From Bifidobacteriaceae bacterium (GTDB lineage: Bacteria; Actinomycetota; Actinomycetes; Actinomycetales; WQXJ01), in NCBI GenBank assembly GCA_031281585.1, contig JAITFE010000028.1, positions 1-41,698 on the forward strand: 41,698 bases of DNA, written 5' to 3'. The translations under genes were made by a program, and so were the position numbers. Within the stretch, counting starts at the first letter, position 1; each line of letters starts with the position of its first letter. Positions 17,331 through 25,801 of this stretch are shown one piece after another. The notes beneath the pieces were generated by a model that made no database searches, was not told the origin of the DNA, and worked only from the letters and a program-made list of their open reading frames with translations.

Positions 17331-17341
17331 CGGACAGTTGC

Positions 17342-17364
17342 CAGACCGGCCAATGGCCGGTCTG
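17342..17364 (+). terminator. Hairpin between the two tRNA genes
   Basis: A perfect 10-bp stem CAGACCGGCC/GGCCGGTCTG with loop AAT stands 11 bases after tRNA-Asp, followed only by CTTT some bases later. It may be a terminator or a processing signal between the tRNAs. Confidence 0.45.
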
Positions 17365-17377
17365 AGCTGCCTTTAGA

Positions 17378-17453
17378 GGCTCGATAGCTCAGTTGGGAGA
17401 GCGTCCGCCTGAAAAGCGGAAGGTCACCGGATCGATGCCGGTTCGAGCCACCA
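17378..17453 (+). tRNA. tRNA-Phe (GAA)
   Basis: The acceptor stem is GGCTCGA/TCGAGCC with discriminator A and an encoded CCA. The anticodon stem is TCCGC/GCGGA around CTGAAAA with anticodon GAA. The T stem is ACCGG/CCGGT. Its loop reads ATCGATG, so position 54 is A instead of the usual T. It ends 12 bp from the stop of the convergent 6-phosphogluconate dehydrogenase gene. Confidence 0.95.
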
Positions 17454-17465
17454 ACGCCCGCTCCG

Positions 17466-18347
17466 TCAGCTCTTGGGGCTGGTGGCGTGGCCGCCGAACT
17501 GGTGGCGCAGCGCGGCCACCGCCCGCATGGCGGCGTTGTCGCCGCCCTGGGAGGTTTGACGGGCGTACAGCGCGGCGGCCGTCGCCGGGAGCGGGACGCC
17601 CAATTCCAACGCCGCCGCCAGCATCCAACGGGCCTCGCCCGATTCGGCGGCTTTGGGGGCCAGCGACTCCAGGCCCGGGTCTTCCGCGACCGCGCGGGCC
17701 AACAAGTCCAGCAACCACGACCGGATGACCGTGCCGGACCGCCACGAACGCACCACCGCGTCCGGATCCGGCACCAGGTCCGAGGCGCGCATCAGGCCGT
17801 AGCCCTCGCCCAGGGCCTGCATCATCCCGTATTCAATCCCGTTGTGGACCATCTTGGTGAAGTGGCCGGCGCCGACCGGACCGGCGTGCACCAAGCCGTC
17901 GGGCCCTTCCGGGGCCAAGGCCTGAAGCACTGGCGCCAGCCGTTCGTAGGCGGCCGTGGACCCGCCCGCCATCAACGCGTAGCCTTCGGTCAGCCCCCAG
18001 ACGCCGCCGGAAACCCCCACGTCCATGAACTCGATCCCCCTGGCGGCGAGCGCCTCGGCGTGGGCCTGGTCTTCGGCGAAGGGCGAGTTGCCGCCGTCCA
18101 CCACCAGGTCCCCGGCCTCCAAGAGGTCGCCCAGTTCGGCGACCGTTTGCGTGGTGGGCGCGCCCGCCGGGACCATCACCCAGACGGTTCTGGGCGGCTC
18201 CAAAGCGGCGACGAGTTCCGGCAGCGAGGCGACGTCCCGCGCCGATTCGGGCGAGCGGTCGTAGCCGACCACCTCAATGCCGGCGGCGCGCAGCCGGGCG
18301 ACCATGTTGCCGCCCATCCGGCCAAGCCCAATCATTCCCAATCGCAT
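17466..18347 (-). CDS. gnd: 6-phosphogluconate dehydrogenase, short (decarboxylating) type
   Basis: Oxidises and decarboxylates 6-phosphogluconate to ribulose 5-phosphate in the pentose phosphate path. MRLGMIGLGRMGGNM at the start is the dinucleotide-binding loop. FMDVGVSGGVWGLTEGYALM is the substrate signature, and GHFTKMVHNGIEYGMMQ holds the catalytic Lys. About 293 residues puts it in the short GntZ/YqeC class, often NAD-linked, rather than the 470-residue class. The ATG at 18347 was chosen because GGAGG lies eight bases upstream and the fold begins there. A single arm of a dispersed repeat lies just upstream. Confidence 0.9.
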   Translation of the reverse strand: MRLGMIGLGRMGGNMVARLRAAGIEVVGYDRSPESARDVASLPELVAALEPPRTVWVMVPAGAPTTQTVAELGDLLEAGDLVVDGGNSPFAEDQAHAEALAARGIEFMDVGVSGGVWGLTEGYALMAGGSTAAYERLAPVLQALAPEGPDGLVHAGPVGAGHFTKMVHNGIEYGMMQALGEGYGLMRASDLVPDPDAVVRSWRSGTVIRSWLLDLLARAVAEDPGLESLAPKAAESGEARWMLAAALELGVPLPATAAALYARQTSQGGDNAAMRAVAALRHQFGGHATSPKS

Positions 18348-18376
18348 GTCCCTGACCTCCATTCCGGCGCCTGACT

Positions 18377-18407
18377 CGGCGGAAATAGGTACCGTCCCCG
18401 TTTCCGG
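18377..18407. repeat. Single arm of the dispersed REP-like element
   Basis: This contains GGAAATAGGTACCGTCCCC followed by GTTTCCGG, matching one arm of the long inverted repeat at 3741-3798. It lies in the 84-bp gap between DUF3073 and the 6-phosphogluconate dehydrogenase gene. Confidence 0.7.
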
Positions 18408-18431
18408 AACCACCCGGCCCGTTGGCTGAGG

Positions 18432-18629
18432 TCAGGTTTCGGCCTCGTCGGAGACCTCGTCATCGGCGGCGTAGCGGGCGGCGTATTCCGCGTAAGGATC
18501 GTCTTCGGAGCCGGCACCCGACCCCCCACTCAACTCGCGCTCAAGCGCGCGGTAGTCGGTGTCCGGGGTGTAGTACTTGAGCTTACGAGCGACCTTGGTT
18601 TGCTTTGCCTTTTGACGGCCCCGCCCCAT
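18432..18629 (-). CDS. DUF3073 small protein
   Basis: The 65-residue protein begins MGRGRQKAKQTKVARKLKYY, the strongly conserved basic start of the actinobacterial DUF3073 family, followed by TPDTDY and an acidic tail. Its function is unknown. Location next to purM is the usual context in actinobacteria. It is followed by the gnd gene on the same strand after 84 bp. Confidence 0.93.
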   Translation of the reverse strand: MGRGRQKAKQTKVARKLKYYTPDTDYRALERELSGGSGAGSEDDPYAEYAARYAADDEVSDEAET

Positions 18630-18663
18630 GTACGTGACCCCCTCGTGCTATCTGGTCGGCATG

Positions 18664-18669
18664 ATCGTA
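18664..18669 (-). promoter_or_regulatory. Possible -10 element for the DUF3073 gene
   Basis: TACGAT on the minus strand lies about 35 bp before the DUF3073 start in the 101-bp gap after purM. It resembles actinobacterial -10 boxes. No good -35 is seen. Confidence 0.3.
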
Positions 18670-18730
18670 TGCGCCTACGTTACAAGATTGTGCCCGGCCA
18701 GTCGAGCCGAGCCCGCGGGGCGCCCGCAAA

Positions 18731-19858
18731 TCAGGCGTGGTATTCATCTATCAGCAGAACCGTGCCGCCCGCCACGCCTTTGGCGCCGGCCGTCAGGTCG
18801 GCCGCTTTGGCGCCCCTGTCCTCCGCTTCCGCCCGCACGTCCGCGAGCAGCGCCACCCGGCCTATTGGCACGGCCTGTTCGCCCAGGTCCGCCAACGCGG
18901 CCGAGGCCGCACCGACCGCCGGTTCGGCCACCACCGCGACCATGCCGATCCCCAGATTGAGGCTGGTTTCGAGATCCGGCCAGCCGACATGCCCGGCGTT
19001 GTGCAGGACTTGAAAAACCGGCGGCACCGGCCACGACGCCCGCGACACAACCGCGCCCAACTGGGCTGGCAGCACGCGCGACAGGTTGGCGGCCAACCCG
19101 CCGCCGGTGACGTGGGAGAGCGCGTGCAGGTCGGAGCCCAGCCGCCGGGCCAGCTCCAACACGGAGCGGGTGTAGAGGCGGGTCGGCTCAAGCAGTTCTT
19201 CGCCCAACGTCCGCCCGAATTCCGGAACCTGCCGGTCCCAGGACCAGCCCAGGTCGTCAACCACCGCTCTGACCAGCGAGAACCCGTTGGAATGCAGTCC
19301 GGACGAGGCCAGGCCTAGGATCACGTCGCCCTGACCCACCCGGTCTGGCCCCAGCAGCTCGGATTGTTCGACCACGCCCACGGCCGCGCCGGCTATGTCG
19401 TATTCCGACGGCATCATCAAGCCGGGGTGTTCGGCCGTCTCGCCGCCGATCAGCGCGGTGCCGGTGGCCTGGCAGGCGGCCGCGATCCCGGCCACCACCG
19501 CCGCGATCCGGGCCGGGTCGACCTTGCCCGTGGCGATGTAGTCGGTCATGAACAGCGGCTTGGCGCCGGTCACCACGATGTCGTCCACCACCATGCCGAC
19601 CAGGTCGAAGCCGACCGTGTGGTGCACGTCCAGCGCCTGGGCGATCGACAGTTTGGTGCCCACCCCGTCGGTCGAGGTGACAAGCACCGGGTGGTCGTAG
19701 TCCTTCAGCGCGGAGGCGTCCCACAGGCCGGCGAATCCGCCCAGGGCACCCAGCACCTGAGGTCCCAGCGTCGCTTTGACTGAGGCGCGCATCAGTTCGA
19801 CGGCGCGGTCGCCCGCGGCCACGTCGACTCCGGCCCGCGCGTAGGCGTTTGCGGTCAT
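18731..19858 (-). CDS. purM: Phosphoribosylformylglycinamidine cyclo-ligase (AIR synthetase)
   Basis: PurM closes the imidazole ring of AIR with ATP in de novo purine synthesis. The sequence shows YARAGVDVAAGD, the conserved LVTSTDGVGTKLSIA, DLVGMVVDDIVVTGAKPLF and ALIGGETAEHPGLM, then GLASSGLHSNGFSLVR and LSHVTGGGLAANLSRVLP. Its 375 residues are normal. The start follows the purF stop without a gap (TAAATG on the minus strand), so the two are translated as a coupled pair. Probably acts in the cytosol with PurF in the same pathway. Confidence 0.96.
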   Translation of the reverse strand: MTANAYARAGVDVAAGDRAVELMRASVKATLGPQVLGALGGFAGLWDASALKDYDHPVLVTSTDGVGTKLSIAQALDVHHTVGFDLVGMVVDDIVVTGAKPLFMTDYIATGKVDPARIAAVVAGIAAACQATGTALIGGETAEHPGLMMPSEYDIAGAAVGVVEQSELLGPDRVGQGDVILGLASSGLHSNGFSLVRAVVDDLGWSWDRQVPEFGRTLGEELLEPTRLYTRSVLELARRLGSDLHALSHVTGGGLAANLSRVLPAQLGAVVSRASWPVPPVFQVLHNAGHVGWPDLETSLNLGIGMVAVVAEPAVGAASAALADLGEQAVPIGRVALLADVRAEAEDRGAKAADLTAGAKGVAGGTVLLIDEYHA

Positions 19859-21391
19859 TTACGGATGCTCCAATGCTGTGTGGCCGCCACCGGCCAAAGC
19901 GGCGCTGGCCAGCCCGTCGGGGCGGCGGTTCGGGTGGTCGGCGGGGGAGTCCAACAGGTACTTGCCCAGCGCCCTCGACTCGGCTGGGACTTCGATGGGG
20001 TATTGGCCGGTGAAACAGGCCGTGCACAGACCGTCCGGGCTTTGCCCGGTCGCCTCGACCAGCCCGGCCAGCGAAATGTAGCCCAGCGAGTCGGCCTCGA
20101 TCGAAGTCCTGATCTCTTCTGTGGCCAGTCCCGCCGCGATCAGTTCCGCCCGCGTGGCGAAGTCGATCCCGTAGAAACAGGGCCACATCACCGGCGGGCT
20201 GGAGATGCGCACATGGACCTCGCGGGCGCCCGCCTCGCGCAGCATCCGGACCACCGCCCGCTGGGTGTTGCCCCGCACAATCGAATCGTCCACCACGATC
20301 AGGCGCTTGCCCTTGATCACTTCCTTGAGCGGATTGAGCTTGAGCCGAATGCCGAGTTGGCGGATGGTCTGGGAGGGCTGGATGAACGTCCGGCCCACGT
20401 ACGCGTTCTTGGTCAGGCCTTGGGCGAACTCGATCCGGCTTTCCGCCGCGTAGCCGATCGCCGCCGGCGTCCCCGAGGACGGCACCGGGATCACCAAGTC
20501 CGCTTCGACAGGGTGCTCGCGGGCCAGCATCCGTCCCATCTCCAAGCGCGCCGCGTTGACGGACCGGCCCGCCAGTTGGCTGTCCGGCCTGGACAAATAC
20601 ACGTACTCGAACAGGCAGGTGGCGGGCGTAGGCTCCGCGAAGCGGACGGATCTGAGGCCGTTCTCGTCAATCGCCACCAATTCGCCGGGTGCCACCTCGC
20701 GGACCACCGAGGCGCCCACAATGTCCAGCGCGGCGGTCTCCGAGGCGACCACCCAGCCGTTTTCCAGCCGCCCCAGCGTCAGCGGCCTGACCCCATGCGG
20801 GTCGCGCGCCGCGTAAAGCGTGGTCTCATCCATGAACACCAGCGAAAACGCGCCGCGCACCTCTTTCAGCAACTGGGCGGCGGTCTGCTCCAGCGTGTGG
20901 TCCAGGTCCCCCGCCAGCAGTCCGGTCAGCACCGCCGTGTCCGTCGCGGCTTTGGCGGCGCCTTTCGGGTCGCTTTCGGCCAGCCGCCGCGCCAGCCTGA
21001 ACGTGTTCGTCAGGTTGCCGTTGTGGGCCAGCGCGATGGTCCCGCCGGCGGTTGGCCCCAACGTGGGCTGGGCGTTTTCCCAGTTCGACCCGCCGGTGGT
21101 CGAATAGCGGGTGTGCCCCACCGCGATGTGGCCGACCAGCGAGTTCAACGCCGCCTCGTCGAAGACTTGTGAGACCAGGCCCATGTCCTTGTAGACCAGG
21201 ATTTGGCGCCCGTTGGAGGTGGCGATCCCCGCGGACTCCTGTCCCCGGTGCTGCAGCGCGTAAAGGCCGAAGTAGGTCAGTTTGGCGACTTCCTCGCCCG
21301 GCGCCCACACCCCGAACACGCCGCATTCGTCCGCCGGGGCCTTCTCCCCCGGCCACAAGCCAAGCCCCAACCGACCGTCCGCGCGCGCCAC
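19859..21391 (-). CDS. purF: Amidophosphoribosyltransferase
   Basis: PurF makes phosphoribosylamine from PRPP and glutamine, the committed step of purine synthesis. After a short propeptide the mature enzyme would begin at Cys23 in ADECGVFGV, the glutaminase nucleophile. LQHRGQESAGI and ALAHNGNLTN are glutaminase motifs. LIVVDDSIVRGNT is the PRPP loop. Four cysteines (ATCLFEY, WPCFYG, LCTAC) stand where the Bacillus-type enzyme binds a 4Fe-4S cluster. The start is GTG at 21391, with AGGAC a few bases before it. It is divergent from the PP2C gene with 255 bp between them. Confidence 0.96.
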   Translation of the reverse strand: MARADGRLGLGLWPGEKAPADECGVFGVWAPGEEVAKLTYFGLYALQHRGQESAGIATSNGRQILVYKDMGLVSQVFDEAALNSLVGHIAVGHTRYSTTGGSNWENAQPTLGPTAGGTIALAHNGNLTNTFRLARRLAESDPKGAAKAATDTAVLTGLLAGDLDHTLEQTAAQLLKEVRGAFSLVFMDETTLYAARDPHGVRPLTLGRLENGWVVASETAALDIVGASVVREVAPGELVAIDENGLRSVRFAEPTPATCLFEYVYLSRPDSQLAGRSVNAARLEMGRMLAREHPVEADLVIPVPSSGTPAAIGYAAESRIEFAQGLTKNAYVGRTFIQPSQTIRQLGIRLKLNPLKEVIKGKRLIVVDDSIVRGNTQRAVVRMLREAGAREVHVRISSPPVMWPCFYGIDFATRAELIAAGLATEEIRTSIEADSLGYISLAGLVEATGQSPDGLCTACFTGQYPIEVPAESRALGKYLLDSPADHPNRRPDGLASAALAGGGHTALEHP

Positions 21392-21646
21392 CGTCCTATG
21401 GTGTCACAAAGCCGGACCGGATTCGCCTTGCGACTCCGTCCGGCCACCCGCCTTTCCCGCACGATGCCGTGGGGAGGGCCCCGGAGCAGCGCCTCCGCCG
21501 CCAGCCGCACGGGGAGCCGCCCGCCGTTTCGGCGTTCGGCGGAACACCGCCGGGCGGCCGGTTTGGACTCGCCGGGTCTGGCGGTGGCCGGCCGCCCGAG
21601 CGGCGAGTTGAATTGGGTGCACCAGTTTCCTGTTCCAGGGAGGAAC

Positions 21647-22507
21647 ATGGCCGCAACTTCGTTCGACCGCTCCGGACGCATTCCCGGCGCCGCCCGCGGT
21701 CCGGCCGTCGCCGACCCCCATGGCGGCGGATGGTCGGTCGATTACGCCGGAGTGACGCACCAAGGCCTGTTCCGCTCCAGCCAGCAAGACGCCATCCTCG
21801 CGGACGGCGCCGTGGCGGTGGCCGACGGCGCCCGCCTGGGGGGAAGCCCCGCCCTGGGTCCGGACGACCTGTTGGTTCTGGGGGTGATCGACGGCATGGG
21901 CGGGCATCTAGGCGGCGCCCACGCCGCCGCGATAGCGGCCACGGAACTGGCCGCCGCCGACCCGTGGCGGCTCCTGGGCGACCCGGCGCTTGAGCTGGAG
22001 GGCTTATCCAACCGGATCCTGCGGGCCGGGCGGAGTTGGGGCACGCCGCAGATGGGCTGCGCGGCCGCCCTGCTGGTGATTGGCCCGGCCATCGCGGTCA
22101 GCCTGAATGTGGGCGATTGCCGGTCCTATCGTCTGGGCGAGCCTCGCGAGGCCTCAAGCCAAGGCGGCGGCGCTGCGGTCGGCGCCAGGCCCCGCGGCTC
22201 CCGCTTGGAGCAGCTCAGCTCCGACGACCGTCTGCCCGGTCCTTTGGCGCACGTCCTCACCCAATGCTTGGGCGGGCCACCCCGCCTGCTGGACGTGCAC
22301 CAACAACTGGTGGAGCATTCCGGCGCCTCCCCGACCCGGTACCTGATCTGCTCGGATGGCCTGCACGGCGCGCTCGAACCCCCCATTTTGGGCCGGGTCC
22401 TGGCCCGCCGCGATCCGCCCGGCGAGACGGTTCAGCGGCTGGCCCGCCTGGCCGAGGCGGTGGCGCAGGACAATTTCTCGATCCTGGTGGCGGACGTCCG
22501 GCCCTGA
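21647..22507 (+). CDS. PP2C-family serine/threonine phosphatase
   Basis: A soluble 286-residue metal-dependent protein phosphatase. Its ordered PP2C motifs are GLFRSSQQDAIL (a divergent form of the R..NED metal motif), VIDGMGGHLGG, SLNVGDCRSYRL, YLICSDGLHGAL and AQDNFSILV. The ATG at 21647 was chosen because GGGAGGAAC precedes it; the frame is open further left without conserved sequence. The Asn of NED is replaced by Gln, but the Asp is kept, so activity is plausible. It sits between purF and the SCP-like gene on the opposite strand, interrupting the usual actinobacterial order. No partner kinase is in the window. Confidence 0.88.
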   Translation: MAATSFDRSGRIPGAARGPAVADPHGGGWSVDYAGVTHQGLFRSSQQDAILADGAVAVADGARLGGSPALGPDDLLVLGVIDGMGGHLGGAHAAAIAATELAAADPWRLLGDPALELEGLSNRILRAGRSWGTPQMGCAAALLVIGPAIAVSLNVGDCRSYRLGEPREASSQGGGAAVGARPRGSRLEQLSSDDRLPGPLAHVLTQCLGGPPRLLDVHQQLVEHSGASPTRYLICSDGLHGALEPPILGRVLARRDPPGETVQRLARLAEAVAQDNFSILVADVRP

Positions 22508-22517
22508 CGCCGCCCGC

Positions 22518-22925
22518 TCAACTGGCCTCTTCGCCGGCCGGTTCGGGCGGGCGTTCGCCCGGAAGGGGCAGCGGCAAGACGCCGGAAAGGTCGGCGCGCA
22601 AACCCGAGGCCTGAACGCGGCCGGAGCGAACGGCATCGGACCAGGTCAGGCGACCGACTGCCAGTTCGAGCCAGACCTCGGCGGACGTCTCAACCACGTT
22701 GGGGGGCGTGCCGCGGGTGTGCCGGGGCCCCGCGAGGCACTGGACGGCGGCGTACGGCGGGACCCGGACCTCGACCGAGTTGCCCGGAGCGAGCGCCGCC
22801 AATTCCTCCAGCGTGAAGCGGACGGCCGCGGCCAAGGCGGCGCGGTCAGTCTGGGGCCCCTCGGCGGCCCAGGTCCCAAGAGCGCTCAAGCCGGCGGCGG
22901 TTGGGACGCGGCGGCGGGCGGGCAT
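22518..22925 (-). CDS. SCP-like protein (bacterial sterol-carrier orthologue)
   Basis: The 135-residue protein has the pattern of the actinobacterial SCP-orthologue family: [42 protein letters not shown], and [22 protein letters not shown]. This family is usually found beside purF. Its ligand and role are unknown. The C-terminus is a Pro/Glu tail. It converges with the PP2C gene with a 10-bp gap. Confidence 0.82.
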   Translation of the reverse strand: MPARRRVPTAAGLSALGTWAAEGPQTDRAALAAAVRFTLEELAALAPGNSVEVRVPPYAAVQCLAGPRHTRGTPPNVVETSAEVWLELAVGRLTWSDAVRSGRVQASGLRADLSGVLPLPLPGERPPEPAGEEAS

Positions 22926-23057
22926 CTGGTCAATCTACCGCTTTGGACCGCCCGACGGCGGGAACGGCCGCCAACGGCGCTTATCCTTTATCTAAGGAGC
23001 AATCGGACCGGGACGCCGGCGGGCCCCAGCGGTTTCCTTAGGGGGAAGGAATCGAAT

Positions 23058-24212
23058 ATGTCCAGCCAGGAGCCCCTTCGGGCTTCGCCCGAACCCGCCT
23101 CGCGCGCCCCCACCCCAGTGGAACACGCCCTGGCCGCCTGGTTGGCCGATCACCAAGGCGGCGGCGCCGTAATCACCGAAGCCCCGCCGGGCACCCTCTG
23201 GTACACCGCCGCCCACATGGCCTTCCTGCGGTGCGCCAGCGCCCGCGGGCGCCGTCCCGTCATCCTGTCCGGAGAGTTCACCGAGTTGTCCGAGCCGATG
23301 CGGCAGGCCATCCGCTTCCACCGGGGCGGCTGGGCGGTGATGGGCCGCGCGGGCGGGCTGCGCAATGGGCTGACCGGGCGCCGGATGGGCGCTGTGGCTG
23401 AGGCGGCGAACCCGGCCCGCCCCGCCAACCTAGACGAGGTCGACATGGCCCACCTGCGCCCCGCCCGGACGGATCACGCCCAGTTGATGATCTACGCCAC
23501 TTCCCGCCACTTGGCCTCCACCGCGCCTCTGCCCGGCGAACTGGTCGAGTTGTTGATGGCCGCGCTGGGGGCCGCCTCCGGCGGCGCCGACGCGACGCCG
23601 TGGGCCTTTGGGCGGACCGAACCGGCTTTGCGGCCGTGGGACGCGGCCGACCTGGCCCGGTTGCGCCGACGCGACGAAGAGGCCGGGATTGACCTCACCG
23701 CCTTCGCGGTGGCGGGCTCGGCGCAAGTGCCCGCCGCCATGACCCTTGTCCTCCAGCGCCGCGCCGAATTTGTCCACGAACACGTCAGCGGCCTGGTCAG
23801 TTTGGGCCGGTTGGGCGGACCGGGCCTGGGGCGCAAGCTGGCCGCCGCCGACCAAGTCATGGAGGCCCTGTCGAGCGCCGCGGACATCACTTTCGCGCTG
23901 ATTATGGCCCGCGCCGGCAATCAGGCGCTGACCACCCCGCCGGTATTGGCGAGCGCGCCCGTGCCGCTGTCCATCCTGCTGGGCGACGGGTTGATCTCCG
24001 GCCTGCGGATTGACGCCGGGCGCGCCCTGGCCAGGTTCCAGGCCGCGCCCGCGCTGGGCGGTCGCGGCCTGATGGTGCCGCTCGACGCTGCAGCCAGCGG
24101 CCGCCCGCACCTGGCCGAGTTGTTCCAGGCCGTGGGCCTGGACAGGGCGAACCCCCAAATGGGCATTTCACCCCAACAACTGCAAACCCTGCACTACGCG
24201 GCCAGCTACTGA
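23058..24212 (+). CDS. Uncharacterised protein resembling the DUF6177 family
   Basis: I recognise no enzyme motif in this 384-residue protein. The start ATG at 23058 follows a GGGGGAAGGA box. The N-terminal third reads GGGAVITEAPPGTLWYTAAH, then RRPVILSGEFTELSEPMRQAI and GGWAVMGRAGGLRNGLTGRR. That arrangement recalls DUF6177 proteins that occur near type VII secretion genes in actinobacteria. The rest is Ala/Leu-rich and soluble, without signal peptide or membrane helix. No secretion gene is in the window. The family call is tentative and made from memory of its layout. Confidence 0.5.
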   Translation: MSSQEPLRASPEPASRAPTPVEHALAAWLADHQGGGAVITEAPPGTLWYTAAHMAFLRCASARGRRPVILSGEFTELSEPMRQAIRFHRGGWAVMGRAGGLRNGLTGRRMGAVAEAANPARPANLDEVDMAHLRPARTDHAQLMIYATSRHLASTAPLPGELVELLMAALGAASGGADATPWAFGRTEPALRPWDAADLARLRRRDEEAGIDLTAFAVAGSAQVPAAMTLVLQRRAEFVHEHVSGLVSLGRLGGPGLGRKLAAADQVMEALSSAADITFALIMARAGNQALTTPPVLASAPVPLSILLGDGLISGLRIDAGRALARFQAAPALGGRGLMVPLDAAASGRPHLAELFQAVGLDRANPQMGISPQQLQTLHYAASY

Positions 24213-24234
24213 GCGGCCGCATCAGCGCCTGGCG

Positions 24235-24480
24235 TCAGCCGTCGCGGTGGCCGAAGGCGTTCAGGGCCTTGCGGGTGGCCAGAGTTTGCGCGATCGCGGT
24301 GGCCGCCGCCACGACTGCGGCGAAGACCGTCACCTGGATGGTGGACACCGCCAAATCGTCCGGGTCTTCGGGCGCGTCCTGACCGCTGACTCCGCGCCAG
24401 ACCGCCTTGACCAGGTGGCTCGCAATGAATCCGGCCGCGACCGCCGCAAGGCTTGTCGCCAGGCGCTGGGTTAACCTCAT
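24235..24480 (-). CDS. DUF4235 small membrane protein
   Basis: An 81-residue protein with two hydrophobic helices (LATSLAAVAAGFIASHLVKAV and VTVFAAVVAAATAIAQTLA). They flank a conserved-looking WRGVSGQDAPEDPDD loop, the pattern of the actinobacterial DUF4235 family. Its function is unknown. The gene faces away from the TPP riboswitch, which starts 29 bp upstream of its start. Confidence 0.8.
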   Translation of the reverse strand: MRLTQRLATSLAAVAAGFIASHLVKAVWRGVSGQDAPEDPDDLAVSTIQVTVFAAVVAAATAIAQTLATRKALNAFGHRDG

Positions 24481-24508
24481 GCAGAAAAAGAGTAGTCTGG
24501 CTGGCGCA

Positions 24509-24624
24509 ACGACAGGGGAGCCAACCCGGTCCGCCCAGCGGCGGGCCGAGCGGCTGAGAGTGCTCCGGGGAAGTCCCGTGAGCAGACCCTCGAACCTGAA
24601 CCGGACAATGCCGGCGCAGGAAGT
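24509..24624 (+). promoter_or_regulatory. TPP riboswitch (THI element)
   Basis: The conserved THI-box blocks are present in order: ACAGGGGAGCC at 24512, CGGCTGAGAG at 24551, GACCCT..GAACCTGA at about 24595, and CCGGACAATGCCGGCGCAGG ending near 24620. The element precedes the thiamine-importer genes. When thiamine pyrophosphate binds, expression is expected to fall. Confidence 0.95.
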
Positions 24625-24636
24625 CGGGATTCTCCA

Positions 24637-24681
24637 CCGGCCAGACCGTCTGGCCGGCGCCCTCCTTAGCTACTACGGAGG
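24637..24681 (+). promoter_or_regulatory. Riboswitch expression platform with ribosome-site hairpin
   Basis: Downstream of the TPP sensor, CCGGCCAGA/TCTGGCCGG forms a perfect 9-bp hairpin (24637-24657). CCTCC (24661-24665) is complementary to the ribosome binding site GGAGG (24677-24681), which lies just before the ATG at 24683. There is no U tract, so control of translation is more likely than termination. Confidence 0.6.
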
Positions 24682-24682
24682 C

Positions 24683-25795
24683 ATGATGCATCACCTCAAG
24701 AACGGGCCCGCCCGCGCTTGGTCCCCCAGACCGCTGGCCGGCGCCTTGGCGCTCGCCACGGCCGCCCTGGCGCTAGCCGCCTGCGGCACCGACAAGCCGA
24801 GCGGGACGGATTCACCCGGCGCCGGCAGTCTGGACGCCGACGCGGCGGTGAAAACCGTCACCCTGGTCACCCACGGGAGCTTCAACGTTTCCGAAGACGT
24901 GCTGGCGCAGTTCACCGAGCAGACGGGCCTGGAAGTGGAGATCCTGCCCGCCGATGACGCGGGCGCCATGGTCAACCAATTGATCCTGACCAAGGACGCG
25001 CCCCTGGGGGACGTGGTCTTCGGGATTGACAACACGTTCGCCTCGCGCGCGATCGCCGAAGGCGTGCTGGAGGAGTACGTCTCCCCGGCCGCCGGCCCGG
25101 AGCAGGACAACTACGCCGCTGACCTGCAAGGCCAGCTCACGGCGGTGGACTTCTCCGATGTGTGCCTGAACGCCGACATCCGGGCCGTGCCGGACGGGGC
25201 CGCCCTGACCTTCGACGACCTGCTCAAGCCGGAGTTCAAGGATCAACTCGTGATGGAGAACCCTGCCACATCCTCGCCCGGGCTGGCCTTCCTGCTGGCC
25301 ACCATCGCGGCCAAGGGCGAGGACGGCTACCTGGACTACTGGCGCCAGTTGCGGGACAACGGCCTGAAGGTGGTCTCCGGCTGGAACGAGGCCTACTACG
25401 ACGAGTTCTCCGGGCCGTCCTCCTCAGGCCAGCGGCCTTTGGCGGTGTCCTACGCCTCTTCGCCGCCTTCCGAGATCCCCGAAGGGGCGGCCGAGCCCGC
25501 CACCGCCGCCGCCCTGAACACCTGCTTCCGCCAGGTCGAATACGCCGGGGTCCTGAAGGGCGCCGCGAACCCGGAGGGCGCCCGGCAGGTGGTGGACTTC
25601 TTCCTCAGCCCGGCTTTCCAGGCGGACCTGCCCGGCCAGATGTGGGTTTACCCCGTCAAGGCCGACACGCCTTTGCCCGAGGACTGGGCCAAGTGGGCGC
25701 CGCTGGCCGCCCAGCCGTGGTCCGTCCCGGCCGAGGACATCGCCGAAGGCCGCGAGCGGTGGCTCGCCGATTTCACAGACCAGATCCTCGGCTAG
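24683..25795 (+). CDS. thiB: Thiamine ABC transporter substrate-binding lipoprotein
   Basis: ThiB-type receptor at the outer face of the membrane. The N-terminus has a signal peptide with lipobox LALAACGTD. The body shows VTLVTHGSFNVSEDVL, FTEQTGLEVEILPADDAGAMVNQLIL, DVVFGIDNTFASRAI and LLKPEFKDQLVMENPATSSPGLAFL, matching thiamine-binding proteins. ATG codons at 24683 and 24686 are both possible; the first is directly behind GGAGG. The gene is the first behind the TPP riboswitch, so thiamine (or its phosphates) is the likely ligand. About 370 residues. Confidence 0.92.
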   Translation: MMHHLKNGPARAWSPRPLAGALALATAALALAACGTDKPSGTDSPGAGSLDADAAVKTVTLVTHGSFNVSEDVLAQFTEQTGLEVEILPADDAGAMVNQLILTKDAPLGDVVFGIDNTFASRAIAEGVLEEYVSPAAGPEQDNYAADLQGQLTAVDFSDVCLNADIRAVPDGAALTFDDLLKPEFKDQLVMENPATSSPGLAFLLATIAAKGEDGYLDYWRQLRDNGLKVVSGWNEAYYDEFSGPSSSGQRPLAVSYASSPPSEIPEGAAEPATAAALNTCFRQVEYAGVLKGAANPEGARQVVDFFLSPAFQADLPGQMWVYPVKADTPLPEDWAKWAPLAAQPWSVPAEDIAEGRERWLADFTDQILG

Positions 25796-25801
25796 ACCCG
25801 C

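Noticed and set aside
24206-24694. Minus-strand frame across the riboswitch
   Set aside because: It covers the TPP element and DUF4235 in a different frame and has no conserved features.
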